From assembly GCA_025935445.1 (NCBI GenBank), contig JAICVG010000036.1, positions 1-8,246 on the forward strand: DNA of 8,246 nucleotides. Reading direction: 5' to 3'. A program made the position numbers and the translations under genes. Every line of letters starts with the position of its first letter. Position 1 is the first letter of the stretch. Of the stretch, positions 1-6,256 are shown in pieces. The notes below the pieces were generated by a model. It saw only the letters and a list, made by a program, of their open reading frames with translations. It did not search any database and was not told the origin of the DNA. Origin of the DNA: Nitrososphaera sp. (GTDB lineage Archaea; Thermoproteota; Nitrososphaeria; Nitrososphaerales; Nitrososphaeraceae).

Positions 1-1
1 C

Positions 2-238
2 TTTGCAATATTTCCAGAAGAGCTGGTCAACATGATTGTCCGGTTCGCAACTGAGATAGGGGATTATGTGCTTGATCCATTTGCTGGTAGGGGTACGACC
101 GGCATAGTAGCAACATCGCTTGGCCGCAAGTTTCAGGGAATCGACCTCTACAAAGAAAATGTGGACAGAGCAAACAGCAATATCATCAGAGGGTACAGCC
201 TACAATCTAGTTTGATGCGATTTGAGCCCAATAGGTAG
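2..238 (+). CDS. DNA methyltransferase (N4-cytosine/N6-adenine type), C-terminal fragment
   Basis: This is the last 78 codons of a gene that begins before the window; the frame is open from base 2, ahead of the first in-window ATG at 32. It starts FAIFPEELV, then a short helix, then GDYVLDPFAGRGTT, which is the SAM-binding motif I of N4/N6 amino-methyltransferases (Pfam N6_N4_Mtase). The segment GRKFQGIDLYKENVDRAN follows, the usual second strand with an acidic residue for the SAM ribose. Having motif I at the C-terminus means the catalytic DPPY-type motif and target-recognition region must lie upstream and out of view (beta-class order). The enzyme would methylate adenine N6 or cytosine N4 in DNA; which one cannot be told here. 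No restriction nuclease gene follows, so it may be an orphan methylase, but the upstream side is unseen. Confidence 0.9.
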   Translation, partial: FAIFPEELVNMIVRFATEIGDYVLDPFAGRGTTGIVATSLGRKFQGIDLYKENVDRANSNIIRGYSLQSSLMRFEPNR

Positions 239-643
239 CATTGATGTGTGGCTAACATTTGAGTGCTCCCCCCCAAGAAAAAGGTTGTCCAACACAATCT
301 TTTCAAGAGAAGGGATCACCACACTCCATAAAGAATGAAATACTAACTATATGGCGTTTTGCTCAGGATTTTAATTGCAACATAATATATACCAAAGTCC
401 CGCTATGTTGAGCTACCATGGCTGCGGAAACTTTTGATAAGGACAGAGTGGCTAGAGAGAACTTACTTTGAACAGTTGTCTTTTGTACTATTGCTCGCTC
501 GTTCTCTCGCTATCTCCGTACTGCCTAGACCTAGACATTTCGAGTAAGGCGAGGGCTGAAGGGTTACGCAGCGGTGAATCAGTGTGAAGACAAAATATAT
601 AATCGAAGATTAAACGATAATAATCAACCGGCGGGTAAGAAGG
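239..643. other. Intergenic region with two TATA boxes and a 17-codon leaderless-type ORF
   Basis: About 400 bases with no gene of normal length on either strand. A run of seven C lies at 268-274. A good archaeal TATA box (TAATATATA, 383-391) sits about 30 bases before an ATG at 418. That ATG opens a 17-codon reading frame (MAAETFDKDRVARENLL) ending with TGA at 469-471, which would fit a leaderless mRNA. It may be a tiny peptide, the stub of a lost gene, or simply the promoter of an RNA. A second TATA box (593-602) serves the large gene that follows. I see nothing else here. Confidence 0.5.
593..602 (+). promoter_or_regulatory. TATA box for the large HD/TrmB-like fusion gene
   Basis: AAATATATAA is a strong match to the archaeal TATA consensus. 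A start of transcription 25-27 bases further on would be near 620-626, about 20 bases before the TTG at 644 and about 68 before the ATG at 692. Confidence 0.6.
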
Positions 644-3007
644 TTGAAGTTTGAACCTACCGTCAGCGGGCGGGAAAACTGCGATTGCTGCATGCATAGC
701 AGTTGCTGTTTGTTTTTTAGCCTGCAGTATCACAATTTAGCACGGTACCTCTTTATCACACTTGCTTTTGCAGGGCTCCTTTCGACTGGATGGTTCGGAA
801 TACCTCTTATCCCGCAGTACCTTGTCTACAATGAAGTTGATATACTGGACGGCATTTTCACGTTATTTAGCTTTCTTGGCACCATATGGGGCGTGATGGC
901 ATACTTAGAATTTACGAAGTCTATCGAGACAGTGATAGAGGCAAGAATAGCCGCCCGCAAGTTAGACCCCATGATAGGAGAATATGAATACAAATCCTAC
1001 AATCCAATCACAAAGGAATACGAATCAGGCTTTGTCCCTTCCGGTCCAGTTGATTTCTGGGACAAAGAAACACAAGTGCCTGTGTGGATGGACAAGGGGA
1101 AATACTGGCACATCCTCTTAAGCCTCAAAGGTGGAAGCAGAGAGATCAAGATCAATGTGGTCAAGGACAGCGACTTGCCTTTTCACACCGGCACAAGAAA
1201 TGTCGCGGTGACTGCAAGAAAAACCATAGGTGAAGAAAAGAGATCACGCCGCCAAGTCTACGTCATCAAGATCCCGCAGTGGCTTGTCATGAACACAGAG
1301 CGCAAGCGGTTTTCTGACATCACCACCGGTGGACAGTTGAGTGAGCTTGTAGCCGATCTCAACAAGAAGATTGTAGCAGCATCTGATGAGGTAGCTGAGT
1401 GGGAGAGACAGAGGATTAGATACCCCTGGAAGGGCATGACCTTTGGCATATACCTCAACAAGAGCCTGCCGCTGAGGATCGTTTACCGTCAGGTAGTAAG
1501 GGTCTTTCCTGGAGCAAAAAAGCGCACGATCGACGAGACGAATGCCAACCTTGCAAATGCCAAGGACGAAGAGATCATAGTTTCACTGCTTGAGCTTGCC
1601 TCAGAAAAAGGCATACCTGATAACAGAATCTATATGCTGCGCCTTCTACTAAATTTTCTCAAGAATGCATACAACCGGCTTGGGCTTGGCGAAGGGGCAA
1701 GCGAGTACCATAGTTTCCATCATTCTCTTGAAGTCTCGTACATGGCTCTTCACATGATCCCAAAGCAGTTTAAGAAGGTTCAGTTTGGATGGAAGGATTA
1801 CGAGCTTACACTCGTTGCAGCGCTGCTGCATGACTACGATCCGGTGCAACCACTTGTTTCTAGCGATGGACCTAAAGGCCCAAATGTGAACAGGACGATG
1901 CAAGAGCTTTCAAGGAATAGAATTCTTGATGCTTACTTTACAATGGGCAGAGACGAATTTGAAAATTATTTCCGGGAATTCAAAACAGCGCTATCACCAC
2001 CCACAGAGTTTGCCACGACGCACCCCGAATACATCAAGACAGATTGGAGTCCTGTTGAAAGTCTGATAGTCGAATCGCTTATCTGGAGGACGGATTTTCC
2101 ATTCTTCAAACAACAGCTCGCACAGGAAATGTTTTCGCAAACACTTGACCAATTATCTGACAGAGGCGAAAACACCAAAAAGGTAAAGTTGCTTGCAGAG
2201 ATACTCTGGCTCGCCGACCTTGCAGTGACGTATATGGGATCGGACCCCGTAAGGGCCTGGGACAGGGTTACAAACCTTTACGATGAGCTCAATCTGCCTA
2301 AACTCGAAGCTGTGCCAAGGACTGACGCTTTCTTTACAGATTTTTCAGAAAATGAAACCTTTAGGCAGCTAATCAGCATGAAGCACTTTCCATACATATT
2401 CCGCCAGCGGTGGGGTCTCATATACCAGTTCTTCCATGAAGGCAACCCCTCGACGCAGCTTAACAGGACGATAGCCACTGCAAGAAGGATGTACGCCAAA
2501 GTCAACGTAGAAATAGGCCTGAGGCGGGGCGAAACGCTGCAAGCAATGGCAGTGGACAATTATTTTGAGTATTTTATAGGCATAGGGAAGGACCAAAATG
2601 AGGTCTTCAAGGCAAAGAGTAGGTTTACAGAGTTGGATCCGCAGAATGCCTCTGCGTTCTGGGGGGACACTGAAAAATTGCTCCCTGCAATATCTGACAG
2701 ATCGATAGACAACTTTTTTATCGTATTGCCTGAGCATTATCTGCCGATAACTACAATTGAAGGCAAAAGCTCATTCCGAGCAATGCTTGCGATAATATCA
2801 AAGAAACTTGTCCACGGCGGCAGGCTCCGGATTTTGACTGATCTAGAAAAGCACAGCAAGCTGTTCATGGAGCTGGTGTTGACTGCAAAGGAAGCTGGTT
2901 TCCAACTGACTTCAAACGTAGGGAAGACGTATTTTTCAAGTGATTGGCGTGACCCAGAGTTCCGACCCGATAGGAAACCTCAGATGATTATACTTGTGCC
3001 GAAATAG
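644..3007 (+). CDS. Membrane-anchored fusion protein: class I phosphodiesterase-like HD domain plus degenerate TrmB-like methyltransferase domain
   Basis: 787 residues from TTG at 644. The ATG at 692 (residue 17) is an alternative start; no clear ribosome site decides, but the TATA box favours 644. Two hydrophobic segments (about 33-55 and 66-88) should anchor it in the membrane. Residues 110-300 are unassigned. Residues about 310-560 match class I cyclic-nucleotide phosphodiesterases: Y355-H-S-F-H-H360-S-L-E-V aligns with YHNxxHAxDV, H396-D397 gives the HD pair, WRTDF (481-485) matches the usual ATD segment, and D525 is the final metal ligand. The spacing H360 to H396 is as in PDE4. The second-site His of HDxDH is Pro (P400). 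Residues about 618-787 resemble the tRNA m7G methyltransferase TrmB: EIGLRRGETL, FIGIGKD, LPEHY and GGRLRILTD, with key residues changed. Substrate unknown; hydrolysis of a phosphodiester or nucleotide at the membrane is the best guess. Confidence 0.85.
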   Translation: MKFEPTVSGRENCDCCMHSSCCLFFSLQYHNLARYLFITLAFAGLLSTGWFGIPLIPQYLVYNEVDILDGIFTLFSFLGTIWGVMAYLEFTKSIETVIEARIAARKLDPMIGEYEYKSYNPITKEYESGFVPSGPVDFWDKETQVPVWMDKGKYWHILLSLKGGSREIKINVVKDSDLPFHTGTRNVAVTARKTIGEEKRSRRQVYVIKIPQWLVMNTERKRFSDITTGGQLSELVADLNKKIVAASDEVAEWERQRIRYPWKGMTFGIYLNKSLPLRIVYRQVVRVFPGAKKRTIDETNANLANAKDEEIIVSLLELASEKGIPDNRIYMLRLLLNFLKNAYNRLGLGEGASEYHSFHHSLEVSYMALHMIPKQFKKVQFGWKDYELTLVAALLHDYDPVQPLVSSDGPKGPNVNRTMQELSRNRILDAYFTMGRDEFENYFREFKTALSPPTEFATTHPEYIKTDWSPVESLIVESLIWRTDFPFFKQQLAQEMFSQTLDQLSDRGENTKKVKLLAEILWLADLAVTYMGSDPVRAWDRVTNLYDELNLPKLEAVPRTDAFFTDFSENETFRQLISMKHFPYIFRQRWGLIYQFFHEGNPSTQLNRTIATARRMYAKVNVEIGLRRGETLQAMAVDNYFEYFIGIGKDQNEVFKAKSRFTELDPQNASAFWGDTEKLLPAISDRSIDNFFIVLPEHYLPITTIEGKSSFRAMLAIISKKLVHGGRLRILTDLEKHSKLFMELVLTAKEAGFQLTSNVGKTYFSSDWRDPEFRPDRKPQMIILVPK

Positions 3008-3014
3008 ACGAATG

Positions 3015-3023
3015 TTTTAAATT
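3015..3023 (+). promoter_or_regulatory. TATA box of the tRNA-Arg gene
   Basis: TTTTAAATT is centred about 31 bases before the first tRNA base, the normal archaeal distance. It lies only eight bases after the stop codon of the preceding gene, so the tRNA has its own promoter. Confidence 0.6.
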
Positions 3024-3049
3024 GGCGCTGCAAAGGTTCAACAACAGAT

Positions 3050-3124
3050 GGGCTCGTAGCTCAGCATGGATAGAGCGAACGCCTCCTAAGCGTTAGGTCG
3101 AGGGTTCGAATCCCCCCGGGCCCG
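3050..3124 (+). tRNA. tRNA-Arg (anticodon CCT)
   Basis: The cloverleaf folds by eye. The acceptor stem GGGCTCG (3050-3056) pairs with CGGGCCC (3117-3123) with one G-U pair. The D stem is GCTC (3059-3062) with GAGC (3073-3076). The anticodon stem AACGC (3078-3082) pairs with GCGTT (3090-3094) around the loop CTCCTAA, so the anticodon is CCT at 3085-3087 and reads AGG codons. The variable loop has five bases. The T arm has the loop TTCGAAT (3105-3111), with one A-C mismatch in its stem. The discriminator is G3124. CCA is not encoded and no intron is present. Confidence 0.95.
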
Positions 3125-3141
3125 CTACAAAATCGTTCACA

Positions 3142-3150
3142 TTTTTTTCT
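3142..3150 (+). terminator. T-run terminator of tRNA-Arg
   Basis: Seven T then CT lie 17 bases after the tRNA end, with more T following. Archaeal RNA polymerase stops at such U-runs without needing a hairpin. Confidence 0.55.
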
Positions 3151-3208
3151 TTAAGCAGAAAGTGTTAAGGTTAAACAGATTTGTTAAATTTAAACAGGTC
3201 TGTTAAAG
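3151..3208 (+). repeat. Three tandem operator-like repeats before the 106-residue orphan gene
   Basis: Copies start at 3151, 3171 and 3190, so they repeat every 19-20 bases. Each has the form TTAAnCAG, three or four bases, TGTTAA, and the third has the inner dyad AACAG-GT-CTGTT. The best TATA-like element for the next gene (AAATTTAAA, 3186-3194) lies across the junction of copies two and three. A protein bound here would therefore block or shape transcription. The role is inferred; the repetition is directly visible. Confidence 0.6.
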
Positions 3209-3243
3209 CAAGGATATCAATTGACCGCCTTGTATAATTATTC

Positions 3244-3564
3244 ATGTCTGAACTGATAGAAATAAGGGATCAATTTTTGGAACTGCAAAGAAAATATCAG
3301 CAGTACCTCTCCAAGGTAGATCCAGAGCTGACAGATGACTTGCTCCTTCGTCAGATGGAAAATCCTAAGGTTGCGCCCATGTACATGATAGAGGTGTTTA
3401 CTAAGCCCGGCCAAGACACAGAAGAAGTAAGAGATTACATCATTAGCAAGACCGGCATGAGCCCCGCGATATATGATAAGGGACAGAATTACATGTGTTC
3501 TCCGCTGACATCTTTACTAAATGGATGGACTTATGATTCAAAAAGCGTGGATCGAATATTGTGA
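3244..3564 (+). CDS. Small orphan protein, 106 residues
   Basis: The start is fixed by an in-frame stop (TAA, 3235-3237) just before the ATG. No ribosome site is seen, and the likely TATA (3186-3194) would give a leader of about 25-30 bases. Residues 1-45 look helical and charged (LIEIRDQFLELQRKYQQYL). After PKVAPMYMIEVFTKPG comes a probable strand-helix-strand segment, with GMSPAIYDKG at 71-80. There is no signal peptide, membrane helix or metal motif. I have an unverified impression of similar small thaumarchaeal proteins with a YDKG motif followed by more strand-forming sequence. If that is right, the tail after QNYM (81-84) may be altered. Three tandem repeats in its promoter suggest dedicated control. 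Function unknown. Confidence 0.7.
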   Translation: MSELIEIRDQFLELQRKYQQYLSKVDPELTDDLLLRQMENPKVAPMYMIEVFTKPGQDTEEVRDYIISKTGMSPAIYDKGQNYMCSPLTSLLNGWTYDSKSVDRIL

Positions 3565-3703
3565 TGTTATGCGAAGTTTCTTAATTCGTATCCATATTGA
3601 TTTCTCTATATCTTGGCGATAGTTTCTTGAGCATGACATTAGGCTACGTACTTCTCGCCACTTGCTAGAGAACAATGTATTTAGGCTTACGATGTCACTG
3701 TTA

Positions 3704-4711
3704 TTATATTACTAGCAGGCATTCTCGTTTAAGCTCCATTATTTTCTGTTCTAATAACTCATCTACCTCTGGAGGAAATAGTTTACCCTGTTTTGGTCCA
3801 ACAAAAATGATACACATTCTGGGATCATCCTTGTACAGATCGTATTTAGCTCGCCACCAACAAAAATGTTCATAAAGTTTTCTAAGAATAGGCAAATCTT
3901 GAAGGAATTCTATGTTGTTCTTCAGAAGTATGTTTGCAAACGAGTTCAACTCGTTTGTATTTTCTGTAGTCTGGCGCAGAAAAACAGTCATCTCTCTTTC
4001 TTCTTCTATCATCTTTTCATAAAGCCTGAATAGCAGTTCATCCTTGCTTCCTATACCGGTCTCAATGCCTCTTTTTTTAAGACTTTCAAATAATTTATCG
4101 CTCATCTGTACCTGGATGAGGAAAATTCTGTAAGCCATCTGGAGGTGATCTCTTAAGCGCAGGTAAAATGATAAACGTTCTGCTGGCACTTCAATGTTGT
4201 ATTTCTCAGCATTATTGCTTATCTTTCTGAACTCATGCATAACTTTATTTTCTTGCATTTGAAGTAATTCTTTTAGATCCTCTGTAGCTCTGTTGCTCAT
4301 GCTGTAAAATTCTGTAATTGAGGATTCAATTCTCCGGATCGCTTCGCTCATACTAATCTGATTATGATGCATTTGATTTATTGTGTTCCTAATATTCTGC
4401 GAGAGAAGAAGTAGGTCACTTAAAGCCTTGTCATTCTTTATCAACAAGCTCTTGTTAGCTGCTATTTCTTCTGAGAACCTTTGGAGCTCTCTCTCTGAAA
4501 AGCTTTGCAGGTTATCTAATAACTGAATAATCTGTGTTGATTTATCACTTGCTGAACCTGCTGCATTTTCATAAAGTCTAACCAAGAAATCACCAAATGG
4601 TTGTGGCACAGTTCCTAATGCTGATTTTACGATAGCATCAGATAATGGATTTTCTCCTATCTTCACAATGGCGCTTCTCATCTCGTCCTTTATTTTGCCC
4701 AAAGAAACCAT
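3704..4711 (-). CDS. Orphan coiled-coil protein, 335 residues
   Basis: The ATG at 4711 is preceded by GAGG six bases away, a fair ribosome site, which supports this start. The protein is almost wholly helical. Residues 23-52 (PLSDAIVKSALGTVPQPFGDF and onward) form a short amphipathic, glycine- and alanine-containing region that could touch a membrane. Residues 55-175 and 205-262 look like long charged helices with heptad character. A short C-terminal part has WWRAKYDLYKDDP followed by MCIIFVGPKQG (299-309), a possible strand and turn; GPKQGK is not a full P-loop. No catalytic motif is recognised. The gene is visibly more AT-rich than the fusion gene upstream, which may point to transfer. It converges on the 106-residue gene and has a four-copy repeat array behind its promoter. 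A defence or sensing role is possible but not shown. Confidence 0.8.
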   Translation of the reverse strand: MVSLGKIKDEMRSAIVKIGENPLSDAIVKSALGTVPQPFGDFLVRLYENAAGSASDKSTQIIQLLDNLQSFSERELQRFSEEIAANKSLLIKNDKALSDLLLLSQNIRNTINQMHHNQISMSEAIRRIESSITEFYSMSNRATEDLKELLQMQENKVMHEFRKISNNAEKYNIEVPAERLSFYLRLRDHLQMAYRIFLIQVQMSDKLFESLKKRGIETGIGSKDELLFRLYEKMIEEEREMTVFLRQTTENTNELNSFANILLKNNIEFLQDLPILRKLYEHFCWWRAKYDLYKDDPRMCIIFVGPKQGKLFPPEVDELLEQKIMELKRECLLVI

Positions 4712-4790
4712 ATGTGTCCTCTTTCTCCGTTCCAGTATTGTGTTAGACGTGATATCTAAGGTTTCTCTTCTACTTCTTATCTCCTACTGC

Positions 4791-4800
4791 ATATACTTAT
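4791..4800 (-). promoter_or_regulatory. TATA box of the coiled-coil gene
   Basis: On the minus strand this reads ATAAGTATAT. Transcription would start near 4769, giving a leader of about 55 bases that carries the GAGG site. The first copy of the repeat array touches its upstream edge. Confidence 0.45.
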
Positions 4801-4890
4801 GTCCCTATCTTAACAGCCAGGCATGTCCCTATCTTAACATTCTATGACCCTAATTTAACAGTAGGTCAAAATGTCCCTAAGATTGAACAG
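4799..4890 (+). repeat. Four direct copies of an 18-base repeat behind the coiled-coil gene promoter
   Basis: Copies lie at 4799-4816, 4823-4839, 4844-4861 and 4871-4890. The first two share ATGTCCCTATCTTAACA exactly. The third reads ATGACCCTAATTTAACAG. The fourth, ATGTCCCTAAGATTGAACAG, has two extra bases. Starts are 24, 21 and 27 bases apart, all in the same orientation. Repeat units of 17-20 bases with gaps of only 4-9 rule out a CRISPR array. They sit immediately upstream of the minus-strand TATA box, where archaeal activator sites lie. An iteron cluster is the other reading. Confidence 0.75.
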
Positions 4891-5496
4891 TGTCTTTAAT
4901 GTGGTTCTGGTAACTTTGCGGGAGATAAGCTATAATCATCATCAATGAATTTGGAATTGATCTGCCTTTTAGTTCCCAGAATCAGAACTATCAAAAATTT
5001 CGCATATTGTAAGGAAACGCCATGACTTACCGCATGGCATGTACGCGCTTATCTTACATCGGTGAAGAAATTAGACGAACATATCTTTGGCCTTTTTTCT
5101 GAATGGCGACAACTAGGTATGTTTTGCCAGAAAAGGAAAGTTAGCTGGCAATATGTCAAAGTATAAAGTATATAGTCTAGAAATTTTTTTCTTCTCTCAA
5201 ATACATCGTCAACAATAGCCATACTTGGCTGCATTTTTTTGTGTCATTTCTCTTTTATCAGTTAAAAACCCTCACAAGGCCAAAGAACAGGAATTTCATA
5301 AATAGAAACCGTGTTGGAAGAGACATGCAACTTCTGTGCCTTCAAATTGTATCATATACTTCAGAAAAAGATTCCACAATGATTAAAAAAGGTGTTTCCA
5401 TGGAAGGCACTCGATGCGATCAAAAGTGAAGTCTTCGACCACTGGTAGGAATGGTAGTAAGGATATCTTCTCATACTCGGAAAGGGGGATTGGATA
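4891..5496. other. Long gap with no secure gene
   Basis: About 600 AT-rich bases between the repeat array and the winged-helix gene. Both strands give only short frames: 26 codons at 4945 and at 5022 (+), 61 codons at 5049-5234 (-), and 62 codons from GTG at 5241 (+). None matches a family I know. Short frames that end abruptly and change frame could be remains of an older gene. I see no inverted repeats that would mark an intact insertion sequence. Confidence 0.4.
5049..5234 (-). CDS. Possible 61-residue orphan ORF (weak)
   Basis: The ATG at 5234 follows, about 30 bases on, a TATA-like GTTTTTAAC (5261-5269, read on the minus strand), which would suit a leaderless mRNA. The first 30 residues look helical and protein-like (MAIVDDVFERRKKFLDYI). 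The rest is rich in Cys, Phe and Ser and looks less convincing. There is no known domain. It may be a truncated gene or chance. Confidence 0.2.
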   Translation of the reverse strand: MQPSMAIVDDVFERRKKFLDYILYTLTYCQLTFLFWQNIPSCRHSEKRPKICSSNFFTDVR

Positions 5497-5877
5497 TTGA
5501 CAACATCTTTTGAAAGACAGACTACTTCAAAAAGATCGTATAAGAGGCATCGCAGCAAAGAAGAAATTGTTGCTAATATTCTTAAAGCTGCGTATAACAG
5601 TGCAACCAAAACTAGAATAATGCATAGATGTTACATGAGCTATAATCTATTACGAAAATATCTTAACTATGCTACCGTAAGTGGCCTTTTATTTTACGAT
5701 CATAGATCTAACGAGTACCTGATAACAACTAAAGGAGTACAGTACCTTGACTATTTCAATCAATACATTGACACTAAGGATGAGCTTGTGCTTAAGAAAA
5801 GGCTAATTTCTAAGATGTTAGAGAATGATGTAGATTCTACAATGCTAACTTTGAATCCGGAACAAATGGTATGTTGA
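5497..5877 (+). CDS. Winged helix-turn-helix transcriptional regulator
   Basis: 126 residues from TTG at 5497. GGGGGAT seven bases before it acts as a ribosome site and decides the start. Residues about 18-93 make one archaeal winged-helix domain of the small HTH_45/ArnR1-like kind. It begins with a basic stretch (KRSYKRHRSKEEIVANIL), then helices with AAYNSATKTRIMHRCYMSYN, in which the Thr-Arg-Ile segment starts the turn. The recognition helix is LLRKYLNYATVSGLLFYD, and the wing is NEYLITTKGVQYLDYF. The tail (94-126) is a short helix that probably dimerises. No ligand domain is present, so it is a one-domain DNA-binding protein. Its targets are unknown; the repeat arrays in this window are possible ones. 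No close TATA box is seen. Confidence 0.85.
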   Translation: MTTSFERQTTSKRSYKRHRSKEEIVANILKAAYNSATKTRIMHRCYMSYNLLRKYLNYATVSGLLFYDHRSNEYLITTKGVQYLDYFNQYIDTKDELVLKKRLISKMLENDVDSTMLTLNPEQMVC

Positions 5878-6256
5878 TGACCCATACGGTGGCTTAACTA
5901 TGAACAAATGAAATATTGATGCACAAGAATTGCGGGGTGTGAGGGCAAGCAGCCTCACGAAGCTTAAAAAGTTGACAAACGGAAGAGCTTCCTGTAGAGG
6001 AACCTTGATTGGCAAGACATTAAAAAGATTCCTTAGACCGGGTTTTTAGTCGCAATGCTCTAACTTTGGTCAATATTGTAACTATTTGCGTATCTCAGAA
6101 AATGACAGGACAGAAAAATTGCTATCATGACAGTCTCCACAAATCTGCAAATTGGAAAGATTTCGTTGCTCTAACACTTCAGTAATTTATTATAGTTGTC
6201 GATGTACTATTCTTTAGACGAGAATTTCCATACCAATATAAAAATAGGAGGATCTT
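5878..6256. other. Intergenic region with a hairpin and a startless basic ORF
   Basis: No secure gene. GTGAGG (5939-5944) and CCTCAC (5953-5958) form a six-base-pair stem with an eight-base loop, and a near-palindrome GGAAGAGCTTCC follows at 5981-5992. The same stretch is open as 45 codons in one frame (5912-6046, stop TAG 6047-6049) with a protein-like basic reading (SSLTKLKKLTNGRAS). Its only start is an internal TTG. It may be a gene remnant or a small structured RNA. A 27-codon ORF also lies at 6102-6185. Confidence 0.4.
6186..6194 (+). promoter_or_regulatory. TATA box of the duplicated membrane protein gene
   Basis: TTTATTATA would place the transcription start near 6216, leaving a leader of about 40 bases that holds the ribosome site at 6246-6251. 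Confidence 0.5.

Noticed and set aside
488..733. 81-codon minus-strand ORF before the fusion gene
   Set aside because: It overlaps the TATA box and 5' end of the well-supported plus-strand gene, has no domain and reads as mixed, low-quality sequence.
3050..3124. tRNA gene as the attachment site of an integrated element
   Set aside because: No second copy of the tRNA 3' end was found in the window and no integrase gene is present.
4799..4890. Degenerate CRISPR array
   Set aside because: Gaps between copies are only 4-9 bases, copies differ, and no cas gene is present.
5241..5429. 62-codon plus-strand ORF from GTG
   Set aside because: No ribosome site at the GTG, no promoter at a sensible distance, no recognisable motif; composition looks random.
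4891..5496. Insertion sequence remnant
   Set aside because: No transposase motif and no terminal inverted repeats could be identified.
5361..5609. 82-codon minus-strand ORF
   Set aside because: It overlaps the first part of the winged-helix gene, whose domain is clear.
5875..5960. C/D box guide RNA starting at TGATGA
   Set aside because: A C-box-like TGATGA overlaps the stop of the winged-helix gene, but no matching CTGA D box at a suitable distance was found.
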